64,000 nucleotides of DNA, from positions 3,962,973 to 4,026,972 of the forward strand of contig NZ_KV440949.1 of NCBI RefSeq assembly GCF_001636315.1. The letters are read 5' to 3'. The first letter of the stretch is position 1. Each line of letters begins with the position of its first letter. This stretch comes from Neobacillus mesonae (lineage in GTDB: Bacteria; Bacillota; Bacilli; Bacillales; Cytobacillaceae). Both the position numbers and the translations under genes were made by a program. The notes below the pieces were generated by a model. That model was not told the DNA's origin. It did no database searches and worked only from the letters and a program-made list of their open reading frames with translations. Shown here in pieces: positions 1 to 8,570 of this stretch.

Positions 1-2
1 TA

Positions 3-614
3 AAAGAAACTGCCAAAAGTACCGATCGTGAAGAAGTCTATCAGCAAGCTAAAGATGGTATGTTGGAAAGGTTTAATATGGTTATGCTGAAACCAATGCA
101 GTATAACAATACCTATTCATTGGCAGCATCAAAAGAGCTAGCTGATCAATATAAGCTAGAGACCATTTCCGATTTAAAAGGAATTGAAGACAAGGTGAAA
201 GCTGGGTTCACATTAGAATTTTCCGACCGGGAAGATGGTTATCGTGGGATTCAATCATTGTATAATATTCAATTTCCTAATCTTGTCACGATGGAACCCA
301 AGCTGCGATATGCAGCTGTCGAATCAGGTGACATCAATTTAGTTGATGCCTATTCTACAGACAGTGAATTGAGACAATACGGATTAAAAGTTTTAGAAGA
401 TGATAAACATTTATTTCCACCATACCAAGGTGCACCATTATTAAGAAAAGAAACGGTTGATCGCTATCCTGTAATAGCAAAGGCATTAAATAAATTAGCT
501 GGAAAGATTACAGATGATGAAATGAGAGAAATGAATTATCAGGTGAACGTAGATGGAAAAAGCCCAAAAGAGGTTGCTGAGGAATATTTGAAAAAAGAGG
601 GTTTATTACATTAA
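3..614 (+). CDS. Betaine/choline/carnitine ABC transporter, substrate-binding domain (partial, 5' end missing)
   Basis: The frame is open through the left edge of the window, so only about the last 203 residues are present and the start lies outside. The sequence resembles the C-terminal lobe of OpuC/OsmF-type substrate-binding proteins, with the typical segment on daily loss of tracking residues (DAYSTDSEL) followed by a PPYQGAPLL stretch. Such proteins capture glycine betaine, choline or carnitine outside the membrane and deliver them to an ABC permease. Whether this is a free lipoprotein or the C-terminal half of a permease-fused OpuF-type protein cannot be decided, because the N-terminus is missing. 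A dedicated OpuA system lies at 12.1-15.1 kb, so the cell would have at least two osmolyte importers. Confidence 0.85.
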   Translation, partial: KETAKSTDREEVYQQAKDGMLERFNMVMLKPMQYNNTYSLAASKELADQYKLETISDLKGIEDKVKAGFTLEFSDREDGYRGIQSLYNIQFPNLVTMEPKLRYAAVESGDINLVDAYSTDSELRQYGLKVLEDDKHLFPPYQGAPLLRKETVDRYPVIAKALNKLAGKITDDEMREMNYQVNVDGKSPKEVAEEYLKKEGLLH

Positions 615-673
615 GGAATTTTTCCACAGGACGATTTTTGGATGATAAAGGTTATACAATTTTATAATCAAAA

Positions 674-717
674 AAGAAGATGGCTGTTAAAGAATTTTGA
701 AAGACATCCATCTTCTT
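674..717 (-). terminator. Intrinsic terminator between convergent genes
   Basis: A 10-bp perfect stem (674-683 with 708-717) ends in a T-run when read on the minus strand (A-run at 671-675). It lies directly after the stop of the coat protein gene on the minus strand and could also slow transcription from the plus-strand gene. Confidence 0.7.
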
Positions 718-723
718 GAGTCA

Positions 724-1350
724 TTATTGATAAAGTTGATCGCTATTACCCACCGTAGGATTTTGGTAGTTAGCCATATATTGTTGGAATTGTGCTGAAT
801 TTTCTGGAACAACTTGATACATGGCTCCTATTTTTGCAATATCGGCTGGCTCAGCATTTTCAACAGGATAATAGCCTTTTGTTGCCATGTATTGCCACAT
901 ATCATAGGCGTGTGAACAACTCATCATAAATGCTGTTTGACAGAATGAACGAATTTCAGGATTGACCATTTCCATTGCAGCCCACGCATATTCGCGACCC
1001 GCTCTTTTTAGTGTTAAAAGATAGGCGGTGGCCATTTCGCGATCATTCATATTTTCTACCATAGTTCTAGGCTGAACAGGAGGGGCAGGAGTAACCATTT
1101 GTAATGTTTCTGTTGAGACTCGCTTATCTTCGCTTAACAACGGTAATTCCTTTTTAGCACCTTCCATTTTATTCAAAAATTCAACCTTCATATTATAGTC
1201 TCTTATATGAAGAGGAAGATGTCTTTCAAGAATCATTTTAAATTCTGGATCTTGAACATGATGAAGCATATAACCCATGTTTGTGATTGAGTTTACACAG
1301 CTCATTGTTAATTCGTTTAAGTCATGCAATTCATGTGCAGCTAACTTCAT
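724..1350 (-). CDS. Spore coat protein, CotF family
   Basis: A 208-residue protein resembling CotF-family (YhcQ-like) spore coat proteins: two ferritin-like helical halves, the first with MKLAAHELHDLNEL and the second with YLLTLKRAGREYAWAAME, plus a C-terminal tail rich in Gln, Asn and Tyr. The start at 1350 is chosen over an upstream in-frame ATG at 1380 because GGAGGG lies six bases before it. Members are made in the mother cell late in sporulation and join the coat. It is a single-gene unit, divergent from the M14 peptidase. I could not identify a clean sporulation-sigma promoter in the 284 bp upstream. Family assignment is by recognition of the sequence; the exact coat layer is unknown. 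Confidence 0.75.
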   Translation of the reverse strand: MKLAAHELHDLNELTMSCVNSITNMGYMLHHVQDPEFKMILERHLPLHIRDYNMKVEFLNKMEGAKKELPLLSEDKRVSTETLQMVTPAPPVQPRTMVENMNDREMATAYLLTLKRAGREYAWAAMEMVNPEIRSFCQTAFMMSCSHAYDMWQYMATKGYYPVENAEPADIAKIGAMYQVVPENSAQFQQYMANYQNPTVGNSDQLYQ

Positions 1351-1634
1351 TTTTTTCCCTCCGTATATAAATAATTGCATTCCTTATGTTGTACAAAATA
1401 ATACAAAAAATTCTATTATTATTAGATTGATTTAAATGATTGAATCCCAAGTTTCCAGTTGATTAACAAATGTTTTTTTAAATTAAACACTAAAATTGCA
1501 GGTAGCAGTGCATTTAAAAAAATTACCTTATTAACTATTCTAAATTTTTATAATATTATAAATTAGCTATTTTTTAAAATAAAAGATTGTGTTAAAATTT
1601 AGTGTGATTTTAGATTATTTTAGGGGGCATAAGG

Positions 1635-2936
1635 ATGAAAAAGAGAAAAGCGCTAGGATATGTTCTAACTGGAGGGATTTTAGCAGCAACTTTTGGATAT
1701 GGGGCAGCGTCTGTCTTTGCAGAACCGGTCACAACCCCAAACGGACCGTGGGTTCAAGATGAACAGAACCTTTCTTTAGCAGGCTTAATGTCAAATGAAC
1801 AATTGGAAGCAAAATTGAAACAAATTGAAAAATCCTCTCAAGGGAAAATGAAACTAGAACAAATTGGAACATCTAATGATGGTTATCCACTGTATGTGGC
1901 AAAACTCGGTGACAATGCTCCAAATAAAAAACGAGTACTAGTATATACGCAAATTCACGGAAATGAAACGCTTGGAACAGAAGCTGCAGTGGATCTAATG
2001 CAAAAGCTTTCCGCTGGAGGAAAAGAGGCAAAAAATATTCTTGACAATGTTACTGTTTGGTTTGTACCGCGAATCAATCCTGATGGAACAGCTAATCAGT
2101 ATAATGGAAAACAATACCCAACCCGCTATTCCCATCAAACATGGGATCCAGCTGCATTAGGACTTCCTGCAGGAACGAAGGCCCCGTGGTATTACAATGC
2201 AGAGGGAAGCGAACGGGCTCAAAATAACAATGGGGCAGTTGTTTATGGAATCCCAGGATTTGACTTGAACCGTGACTTCAATCCTAACTATGATTTTAAT
2301 GTAAATGAAGAAATCAAAAGGAATCCGGAAAAAGTGGCAGCAGTTCTAAATGATTCTAAAACAAACAACGGTGCACAAGCTGCATTGGTTTTTTCACCTG
2401 AAACACGCGCACTGACAAAGGTAGTCAAAGAGTTTAAACCTGACGTAGCAATCGATCTTCATCATCGTGGATTCAATCAATTATCAGAAGAGGACAAGCG
2501 TTCCGTCTCCATCCAGTTATTAGCTTTATTTACAACAAAGCCGTTTACCGATCCTTTCAGCGGTAAAGTCTATAAAGTTGACCCAGAAGTTGAAACCTTG
2601 AGTAAAAAAGTAAATGCAGTTGCCTATGAATCTTTACAGCGGGGTAATTCCTCATTTGGGGCCATACAAAAATACCCTCAGGTGAACTATCCTGGTTCAG
2701 GACTGGGAGCTATTCAATTAAACGGCACCGCAACCATGTTGATTGAAATTAAGGGACAAACCCAGACATTAGGGCAAAAGCAAAATGGTATGTTAATAGA
2801 AACAGCGAAAGTACCAGTGATGGCTGTGTTAAATGGATTGGCAGATGGTTCTATTGAAAAGGCAGATCCAGCTGTTTACGATGCGATCCCTGATTTTTCA
2901 CATCCAGTAAATCCAGGTGGGAATCAAGGAAATTAA
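1635..2936 (+). CDS. Secreted M14 family zinc carboxypeptidase
   Basis: A 433-residue exported metallopeptidase. An N-terminal signal peptide (KKRK, hydrophobic stretch, cleavage near VFA-EP at about residue 29) precedes an M14 domain. Visible metal and catalytic residues are H108 and E111 (IHGNE), a His of DLHHRG at 276-277, and the catalytic Glu at about 371 (MLIEIKGQT). Substrate-site motifs NPDGT and DLNRDFNP are present. M14 enzymes remove C-terminal residues from peptides, or act on peptidoglycan stem peptides in bacterial subgroups; which applies here is not visible. AGGGGG at 1622-1627 sets the start. It stands alone and is followed by its own terminator. A Pro/Gly/Asn-rich tail ends the protein. 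Confidence 0.85.
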   Translation: MKKRKALGYVLTGGILAATFGYGAASVFAEPVTTPNGPWVQDEQNLSLAGLMSNEQLEAKLKQIEKSSQGKMKLEQIGTSNDGYPLYVAKLGDNAPNKKRVLVYTQIHGNETLGTEAAVDLMQKLSAGGKEAKNILDNVTVWFVPRINPDGTANQYNGKQYPTRYSHQTWDPAALGLPAGTKAPWYYNAEGSERAQNNNGAVVYGIPGFDLNRDFNPNYDFNVNEEIKRNPEKVAAVLNDSKTNNGAQAALVFSPETRALTKVVKEFKPDVAIDLHHRGFNQLSEEDKRSVSIQLLALFTTKPFTDPFSGKVYKVDPEVETLSKKVNAVAYESLQRGNSSFGAIQKYPQVNYPGSGLGAIQLNGTATMLIEIKGQTQTLGQKQNGMLIETAKVPVMAVLNGLADGSIEKADPAVYDAIPDFSHPVNPGGNQGN

Positions 2937-2979
2937 TTATTGTTGAAAAGAGAAAAATAGATATTATAAGCACAAAAGG

Positions 2980-3009
2980 AGAAGCTGGGAATTACCTGCT
3001 TCTTTTTTT
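2980..3009 (+). terminator. Intrinsic terminator after the M14 peptidase
   Basis: Stem AGAAGC/GCTTCT (2980-2985 with 2998-3003), extended by G-T pairs, followed by seven T residues. The rest of the 404-bp gap up to 3341 is AT-rich. It contains TATAAT at 3097-3102 and a strong ribosome-binding-like GGGGGG before a three-codon frame (ATG at 3126), but no gene I can support. Confidence 0.65.
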
Positions 3010-3340
3010 GTACTAAGTTAGAATGGGAAAGTAAATGTTCACATAATTGTTGGAAAAATCTTAGTAGAGATAAATTTCTTATAAAATGTATTGTGGTATA
3101 ATTTTACCGAAATGGGGGGTGAAAAATGTCGAAATAACAATAAATAAGTACTATTATCTATTTTGGATTACATTCTTTTAAATCTGCAATTTTCCCCTTA
3201 AAACCTCATCATTTTAAACCTGCTACCATGCCGTATTACCCTGACTTCCTATTAAAATGCTGAAGCGAAAATAGTTCTAATAACTAGAAAAAATGGGAAT
3301 GTTGTCGATAAAATCGATCGTTTAAAAAAGGAGCGGTATT

Positions 3341-3730
3341 ATGTATGCTGTGCTGAGTAAAATGGCTAATGGAATTACTGTTTGCTATTCAGAGGTTTTC
3401 CCCGATCAAAACCAAGATTATTTCCACTGTAAATATATTGGGAGATTATTTTTGGTCGCTGACTCATATTGTATGAATCCTGATTGTACATGTCAAGAAG
3501 CAGTTCTTAATTTTGTCCAGGTTTATCCGAGAGAAGACCGGGATGATAACAGTTTTATGATAAGGTTTAAACTTAACGGCAGGGGATATAAAATACATGA
3601 ACGAGGCAGATTCAATAAACGTGAAATACAAGGTATTGTTATGCACTTTACTTCTGACGGCACAGTCCTGGAACGCTTAAATGAACGATATAAAGAAATG
3701 AAGGAAGAAGTAAAAAAAATTCTAAGTTAA
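3341..3730 (+). CDS. Conserved-looking orphan protein with a CxxxxCxC motif
   Basis: A 129-residue soluble protein of unknown function, preceded by AAGGAGCGG seven bases from the ATG. A central segment, ADSYCMNPDCTCQEA (residues about 42-56), has three cysteines in a spacing that suggests metal (zinc) binding. The C-terminal 25 residues form a charged helix (ERYKEMKEEVKK). No signal peptide or membrane segment is seen. A decayed second copy of the C-terminal half lies 840 bp downstream (4341-4460), so the gene was once duplicated. I do not recognise a named family with certainty. Confidence 0.6.
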   Translation: MYAVLSKMANGITVCYSEVFPDQNQDYFHCKYIGRLFLVADSYCMNPDCTCQEAVLNFVQVYPREDRDDNSFMIRFKLNGRGYKIHERGRFNKREIQGIVMHFTSDGTVLERLNERYKEMKEEVKKILS

Positions 3731-3869
3731 GGATGCTTAAATAACTATAGATAAACTTTTATTGTAGGTCTCAGTGTCAGGTGTCGGGAGGAATTTGACA
3801 ATAATCTTGTAGTGACTATAGGACACACTTGCATAGGCTTACAAAAAATGTTATCATAAAAAAGAATTA

Positions 3870-3898
3870 TTTTTGTTCGGTGTTAAGGATAGTATAAG
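3870..3898 (+). promoter_or_regulatory. Candidate promoter of the cold-shock gene with long leader
   Basis: TTTTTG (3870-3875), a 17-bp spacer and TATAAG (3893-3898) would start transcription near 3905, leaving a 5' leader of about 75 nt before the cold-shock ATG. Long structured leaders are typical of csp mRNAs, but the -35 box is weak. The rest of the 249-bp gap holds a degenerate copy of the GTGTCAGGTGTC repeat near 3772. Confidence 0.35.
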
Positions 3899-3979
3899 TA
3901 CCACTTTTCGTCTTGATCATCACTGGGAACAAGAATAGTAATACAATGTGTGCATTGAACACACCGGGAGGCAACAAAA

Positions 3980-4180
3980 ATGGAAAACGGTAAAGTAAAA
4001 TGGTTTAACAGCGAAAAAGGCTTCGGATTCATCGAACGTCAAGGTGGAGAAGACGTATTCGTTCATTTCTCAGCGATTCAAGGCGAAGGTTTCAAAACTT
4101 TAGAAGAAGGTCAAGAAGTGACTTTTGACGTTGAGCAAGGTAATCGTGGACCTCAAGCTGCAAACGTTCGTAAAGCTTAA
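3980..4180 (+). CDS. csp: Cold-shock protein (Csp family)
   Basis: A 66-residue single cold-shock domain protein, the normal length for the family, with both RNA-binding motifs intact: RNP1 KGFGFIE and RNP2 DVFVHF. It binds single-stranded RNA and DNA and keeps mRNA unfolded at low temperature or in fast growth. GGGAGGC lies seven bases upstream of the ATG. The sequence is close to both CspB and CspD of B. subtilis, so I do not choose between those names. It is monocistronic, with its own leader and terminator. Confidence 0.95.
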   Translation: MENGKVKWFNSEKGFGFIERQGGEDVFVHFSAIQGEGFKTLEEGQEVTFDVEQGNRGPQAANVRKA

Positions 4181-4198
4181 TTTTGCAGACAAAGAAAG

Positions 4199-4234
4199 GC
4201 AGACTCTAATTTTGGAGTCTGCTTTTTATTTTTT
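4199..4234 (+). terminator. Intrinsic terminator of the cold-shock gene
   Basis: GCAGACTC (4199-4206) pairs with GAGTCTGC (4215-4222), followed by TTTTTATTTTTT. It lies 19 nt after the cold-shock stop codon. Confidence 0.85.
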
Positions 4235-4340
4235 ATAAAAAAAAAGAACCCCACTCATAAATAAGCAGGGCATAAAAAAACAGTAAATCAAATGGTAAAT
4301 CAAGTGTAGCATACAATTAGGGAATATCCTAATTTTAGTG

Positions 4341-4460
4341 AGCTCTAGTATGTCTAGAGCTTTGGCTGACTTTTTGTTATTCAGGGGTTTTACCGGATCA
4401 AGAAGTATAAACTTAGCGGCAAGGGATATAAAATACATGACAGCGGGTGTCATTCCCGAA
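4341..4460 (+). pseudogene. Decayed paralogue of the Cys-motif protein at 3341-3730
   Basis: Bases 4408-4440 match 3568-3600 with only two substitutions, and the translation KYKLSGKGYKIHDSG parallels RFKLNGRGYKIHERG of the intact gene. The matching frame is open only from 4370 to a stop at about 4466; further upstream similarity (ALADF versus AVLNF) sits in another frame, implying a frameshift. The Cys motif is not recoverable. A perfect 8-bp palindrome (4341-4348 with 4354-4361) marks the left end. The surrounding 411-bp gap otherwise holds only the csp terminator. Confidence 0.5.
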
Positions 4461-4591
4461 ATAAATGACGGTGTCGTAGAATTCATTAGGGATCTTTCTT
4501 CCTTTGAAATTCGGGTGACGTTCATGTAATATTAGATAAATCAAATGGTGCTAAAGACTGGGTCTGGCACTAATTTTTATGGAGGTCACTT

Positions 4592-5080
4592 GTGGATAAT
4601 AACGATATATTAATTCGGTTGAGATATGCGCTGGAAATAAAAAATAAAGAGGTTGCAGAGATCTTTAAACTTGGCGGAGTTGACGTAACAGTTCCGGAAG
4701 TAATAATGATTCTCACAAAAGCAGATGATGAAAGTGATCAACAAATCAAATGTAATAACAATATGTTAGATTCTTTTTTAAATGGTTTAATTGTTTTTAA
4801 AAGAGGGAAACAAGAACCCAAACCAGGACAGTCTGATACGCCGGAACAGTCAATAAAGAAAAGTGCCAACGTCAATAATCTCCTGTTAAAGAAAGTAAAA
4901 ATAGCCTTGGCATTAACAACTGAGGACATGCTGGATCTATTTGAACAAGCAGGAATCACGGTTACAAAAGGAGAGCTAGGCGCTTTATTAAGAAAAGAGG
5001 GACATAAGAATTATAAAGAGTGCGGCGATAAATATGCCAGGAACTTTTTAAAAGGCCTGGCAATCAAATATAGGGGATAA
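4592..5080 (+). CDS. DUF1456 (YehS-like) family protein
   Basis: A 162-residue protein with the family's two tandem copies of a helical unit: residues about 2-60 (NNDILIRLRYALEIKNKEV) and about 95-155 (NNLLLKKVKIALALTTEDM), each including a conserved GVxVTxxE-like turn. The function of the family is not established. The GTG start is fixed by GGAGGT at 4581-4586, five bases upstream. It is followed by a terminator and stands alone. The start region coincidentally contains TGTGGATAA, a perfect DnaA-box sequence. Confidence 0.75.
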   Translation: MDNNDILIRLRYALEIKNKEVAEIFKLGGVDVTVPEVIMILTKADDESDQQIKCNNNMLDSFLNGLIVFKRGKQEPKPGQSDTPEQSIKKSANVNNLLLKKVKIALALTTEDMLDLFEQAGITVTKGELGALLRKEGHKNYKECGDKYARNFLKGLAIKYRG

Positions 5081-5148
5081 TATGATACACGTCTGCTTAG
5101 ATGAGTCAATATGATTTTTGCGATTTAGTGCAAACATCCGAACCTTTA

Positions 5149-5189
5149 AAAAAGAGCTTGTTTTCCTATCTGGGAAACGGGCTTTTTTC
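5149..5189 (+). terminator. Intrinsic terminator after DUF1456 gene
   Basis: An imperfect long stem (AAGAGCTTGTTTTCC against GGGAAACGGGCTT) ends in a run of six T residues at about 5183. Confidence 0.75.
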
Positions 5190-5271
5190 CTTTACATCCA
5201 GTAATCGCTTAGTTATATTCAAAATAGATAGAATTGACTGAAAGATATTGTTTCTTATCAGGGGGGAGCAT

Positions 5272-6819
5272 GTGAATCTTACCTATTTTTCGTTTTTTAT
5301 TTGTATTATTGTGTGTACGCTCATTATTACATATTGGGCGGCAAAACGAAGCAATACAACGAACCGCTTTTATACAGCAGCGGGCAGTTTAACAGGTTTT
5401 CAAAATGGACTGGCGATCTCCGGTGATTTTATAAGTGCTGCCTCCTTTTTAGGAATAGTAGGGACCATTGCACTTCATGGTTATGATGGATTCTTTTATT
5501 CCGTCGGCTTTTTGGTTTCCTATTTAGTAGTGATGTTTTTGATTGCTGAGCCGATTCACCATCTTGGTAAATATTCGCTGGCCGATGTCGTATGTTATCG
5601 TTTTAACAGTAATAGCTTACGGTCAATCATGGCCTTTGGCACACTTACAATTTCGTTTCTTTACATGGTTCCGCAATTAGTAGCTTCTGGGCTGCTACTC
5701 CGGCTGCTGCTGGATATTGATTATTCCATTTCAGTTATGGTAATAGGCGGCTTGATGACAATTTACGTTGTGTTTGGGGGCATGATTGCTACTTCTTGGG
5801 TGCAGATTGTTAAAACAGTCGTTCTCTTGTCGGGTACATTCCTGCTTTCACTTATTGTTTTATCACGTTTTCATTGGAATCCTTCTGCTATTATTACTGA
5901 GGTCATTCATCAATCACCGCTTCGTGAAAAATTTTTCCTGCCTGGGAAGCTTTTGGACAGTCCGGTAGAATTAGTTTCCCTGCAGCTCGCATTATTACTT
6001 GGAACAGCGGGTTTGCCACATATTCTGATTCGTTTTTTTACTGTCCGAAATACAAAGGAAGTGCGCAGATCAATCCTGAGTGCCGCTTGGGTGATCGGAA
6101 GCTTTTATTTAATTACACTTATTCTTGGTTTTGGAGCGATTGCGTTAATCGGGTATGATAGATTAGTAGCGGCAGATGCCACTGGAAATCTTGCTGCCCC
6201 GTTATTGGCTAAAGAGCTCGGCGGGGACTTCTTATTAGCATTTATTTCGGCCATTGCTTTTACAACGATTGTGGCTGTTGTGGCAGGATTGGTCATCTCC
6301 GCTACTACTGCGTTTTCGCATGATATCTATCATCATATAATAAAAAAAGAAAAAGCAACGGAAGAAGAGCAGCTTCGTGCTGCAAGATTGACAGCACTTG
6401 GAATAGGCTTAATTTCTACTATTTTTGCATTGCGTATGGAAAATATGAATGTTACATTTCTCGTATCCTTAACCTTTACCGTTGCCGCATCCAGTAATTT
6501 TCCTGTTCTATTATTGACGATCTATTGGAAGCGCTTCAATCGAACGGGGGCAATCACAGGGATGGTAACCGGGTTAACTGCATCGCTGGCCTGTTTAATT
6601 TTTGGACCCCATATAATGAACCCAATAGGCGGTTGGATTGCAAGTAAGCCTCTGTTTCCATTGTATAATCCTGGTATTATTGCAATTCCTGTCGGTTTTA
6701 TTAGTGCCATCATTGCAAGCCTGGTTTCTCGTAAATCATCTCAGGAAAAGGATGAAGAAAGGACGCAATTTTTTATTAAAGCACAAACCGGAATTGATAT
6801 GAGGGGAAAAAGCATGTGA
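5272..6819 (+). CDS. Sodium:solute symporter family transporter (monocarboxylate type)
   Basis: A 515-residue SSS-family integral membrane protein with about 13 hydrophobic segments. It is close to the ActP/YwcA/MctP branch, as shown by FYTAAGSLTGFQNGLAISGD near the N-terminus and a conserved GLPHILIRFFTV in the middle. Such proteins import acetate, pyruvate or related short acids with Na+. The start is the GTG at 5272, with GGGGGAG five bases upstream; the longer frame from 5248 lacks this. It is strikingly similar to the second SSS protein at 9849 but has no DUF485 partner. The next gene, a LytS-type kinase, overlaps its stop by 4 nt, so sensor and transporter are co-transcribed and the transporter may take part in sensing. 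Confidence 0.85.
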   Translation: MNLTYFSFFICIIVCTLIITYWAAKRSNTTNRFYTAAGSLTGFQNGLAISGDFISAASFLGIVGTIALHGYDGFFYSVGFLVSYLVVMFLIAEPIHHLGKYSLADVVCYRFNSNSLRSIMAFGTLTISFLYMVPQLVASGLLLRLLLDIDYSISVMVIGGLMTIYVVFGGMIATSWVQIVKTVVLLSGTFLLSLIVLSRFHWNPSAIITEVIHQSPLREKFFLPGKLLDSPVELVSLQLALLLGTAGLPHILIRFFTVRNTKEVRRSILSAAWVIGSFYLITLILGFGAIALIGYDRLVAADATGNLAAPLLAKELGGDFLLAFISAIAFTTIVAVVAGLVISATTAFSHDIYHHIIKKEKATEEEQLRAARLTALGIGLISTIFALRMENMNVTFLVSLTFTVAASSNFPVLLLTIYWKRFNRTGAITGMVTGLTASLACLIFGPHIMNPIGGWIASKPLFPLYNPGIIAIPVGFISAIIASLVSRKSSQEKDEERTQFFIKAQTGIDMRGKSM

Positions 6820-8555
6820 AAGAGATAACGATTATCTTATTTGAACGTCTTGGGCTATTATTGATCATTGCCTTTGTATTGACAAGGTTCTCGGGCTTTA
6901 AATCATTATTATATCGGGAATTTAACCTAAAGATGTCACTCGTTCATGCAGGAGTATTTGGCCTGTTCGGAGTGGCAGGCACGATGGCAGGCATAGTGTT
7001 AGATGGAGAGACAATTGGTCATTTCGACTTTATTGTCAAGCCAGCCCAGCCGCAGCAATTAGTGGTAAGTTTAAGCCTTGTGGCGATTGTCATAGCGGGA
7101 CTTCTTGGCGGTCCAATTGTCGGGATGGGTGCGGGGATGGTTGCCGGTATTCATTTAATACTGCTAGGTGGTGTGGGCTTTCTTGCCAACGGTTTAGTCA
7201 ATCCATTAACCGGGCTGCTGGCAGGATTGACAGCACGCTTTTTTTCGCAGGAGCGGGTTATTCCTCCGCTCAAAGCGTTATTTATTGGGGTCTTTCCGCC
7301 GATTTTGCACATGCATCTTTTGCTCATATTACAGCCGGAATCCATTGCCATTGTGAATAAAATTGGACTGCCGCTCGTTTTATCAAACAGTCTGGCAATT
7401 GCAATCTTCACTGCGATGATCGGCATAGTCCTTACGGAACAGGAGAATGAAGCTGCACTGGCAACAAGAAGGGCGCTAACAATTGCTGAAGAAGCACTTC
7501 CGTTTTTAAAAAATAATCCCCCTGCTGAAATGGCTGCAGGGCTTAGCAATCTATTGATGAATCGCTTAAAGCTTGCCGCCGTTTCGGTCACAAATAAACA
7601 GGAAGTATTGGCACACACGGGTATCGGGGATGACCACCACCATCCTGGGCAGTCTGTTTATCAATCGCTTGCCTATGAAGCCATTCAAACTAAAGAGATG
7701 AAAATAGCCACAGCAAGGTCACAAATCGAATGCCAGCATAAGAACTGCCCATATGAAGCAGCGATTATAATACCCATCACAGAGGCGAATGATGTTATGC
7801 TCCTTATTACCTTTTATTTCCGAAAAGCGCATCATATCCGACCTGTTGAGCTTGTATTAGCTCAAGGTTTAGGACAGCTGCTTTCTAACCAACTGAATTT
7901 GCTGGCGGCTGAAAGCTTGAAACTAGCTATTCGCGATGCAGAGCTCCGAAATCTTCAGGCACAAATTAACCCTCATTTTCTATTTAATACATTACATTTG
8001 ATTGCCACATTATTTCGGGAAGATCCAAAAAAAGCTCGTCATATAACAGTTCAGCTGGCTCATTATATGCGCTTTAATTTGAAACTCGTTTCCAATCCGC
8101 TTGTACCGCTTGAAAAAGAATGTGATCATGTAAATGCGTATATGGAAATTATTCAGGCCAGATTCGCTAATCGTCTGAAAGTCATTTTTCAGCATCCGGA
8201 AATGATCCCGGAAGTTAGTATTCCGCCTTCCACAATCCAGCCTCTTGTGGAAAATTGTATTCAGCACGGTTTGCGAAATATCGCAAGTGAGGGAAGAGTG
8301 GAAGTGCTCATTCAACAACAGGATAGTCGACTGCAAGCGATTGTACGGGACAATGGCTGCGGCTTTCCTGAAGAAATACTGGCAGAGGTCACGACGAAAC
8401 CATTGACTGAGCATCAAAATAGCGGTATTGGTTTATACAATGTCAACAAGCGTTTAATCAGTTTATTGGGAGAAGAAGCAAAACTGCATGTTCGTAATCT
8501 GCCTTCCGGGGGAAGCGAAATTTCTTTTCAAATTCCGCTTAAGGTTCAGGCATAG
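6816..8555 (+). CDS. LytS-type sensor histidine kinase (5TM-Lyt, GAF, HisKin, HATPase)
   Basis: A 579-residue membrane sensor kinase. Residues 1-207 hold the 5TM-Lyt module (about six hydrophobic segments). A GAF-like domain follows at about 230-360, then the LytS H-box with phospho-acceptor His387 (QAQINPHFLFN) and the ATPase with N box NCIQHGLRN, G1 DNGCGFPEE and G2 SGIGLYNVNKRL. The family includes the pyruvate sensors LytS (B. subtilis, controlling pftAB) and BtsS (E. coli). The GTG start overlaps the previous stop (GTGA), with AGGGGA upstream. Together with the regulator 15 nt downstream it forms a two-component system lying between two SSS monocarboxylate transporters, so an organic-acid stimulus is the natural inference. 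Confidence 0.9.
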   Translation: MKEITIILFERLGLLLIIAFVLTRFSGFKSLLYREFNLKMSLVHAGVFGLFGVAGTMAGIVLDGETIGHFDFIVKPAQPQQLVVSLSLVAIVIAGLLGGPIVGMGAGMVAGIHLILLGGVGFLANGLVNPLTGLLAGLTARFFSQERVIPPLKALFIGVFPPILHMHLLLILQPESIAIVNKIGLPLVLSNSLAIAIFTAMIGIVLTEQENEAALATRRALTIAEEALPFLKNNPPAEMAAGLSNLLMNRLKLAAVSVTNKQEVLAHTGIGDDHHHPGQSVYQSLAYEAIQTKEMKIATARSQIECQHKNCPYEAAIIIPITEANDVMLLITFYFRKAHHIRPVELVLAQGLGQLLSNQLNLLAAESLKLAIRDAELRNLQAQINPHFLFNTLHLIATLFREDPKKARHITVQLAHYMRFNLKLVSNPLVPLEKECDHVNAYMEIIQARFANRLKVIFQHPEMIPEVSIPPSTIQPLVENCIQHGLRNIASEGRVEVLIQQQDSRLQAIVRDNGCGFPEEILAEVTTKPLTEHQNSGIGLYNVNKRLISLLGEEAKLHVRNLPSGGSEISFQIPLKVQA

Positions 8556-8570
8556 AAGGGGTGTTCTAAA

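Noticed and set aside
3112..3134. A strong ribosome binding site before a three-codon frame (Met-Ser-Lys) near 3126
   Set aside because: A three-residue product is not credible as a gene, and no longer frame or leader-peptide context is visible.
4341..4361. Perfect palindrome AGCTCTAG-TATGT-CTAGAGCT as a possible terminator
   Set aside because: It has no T-run after it and no gene ending just before it; it is treated only as a landmark of the pseudogene.
4591..4599. TGTGGATAA, a perfect DnaA box, over the DUF1456 start codon
   Set aside because: About two such 9-mers are expected by chance in 64 kb, another occurs within the Xre gene at 52804, and the start-codon context explains the sequence.
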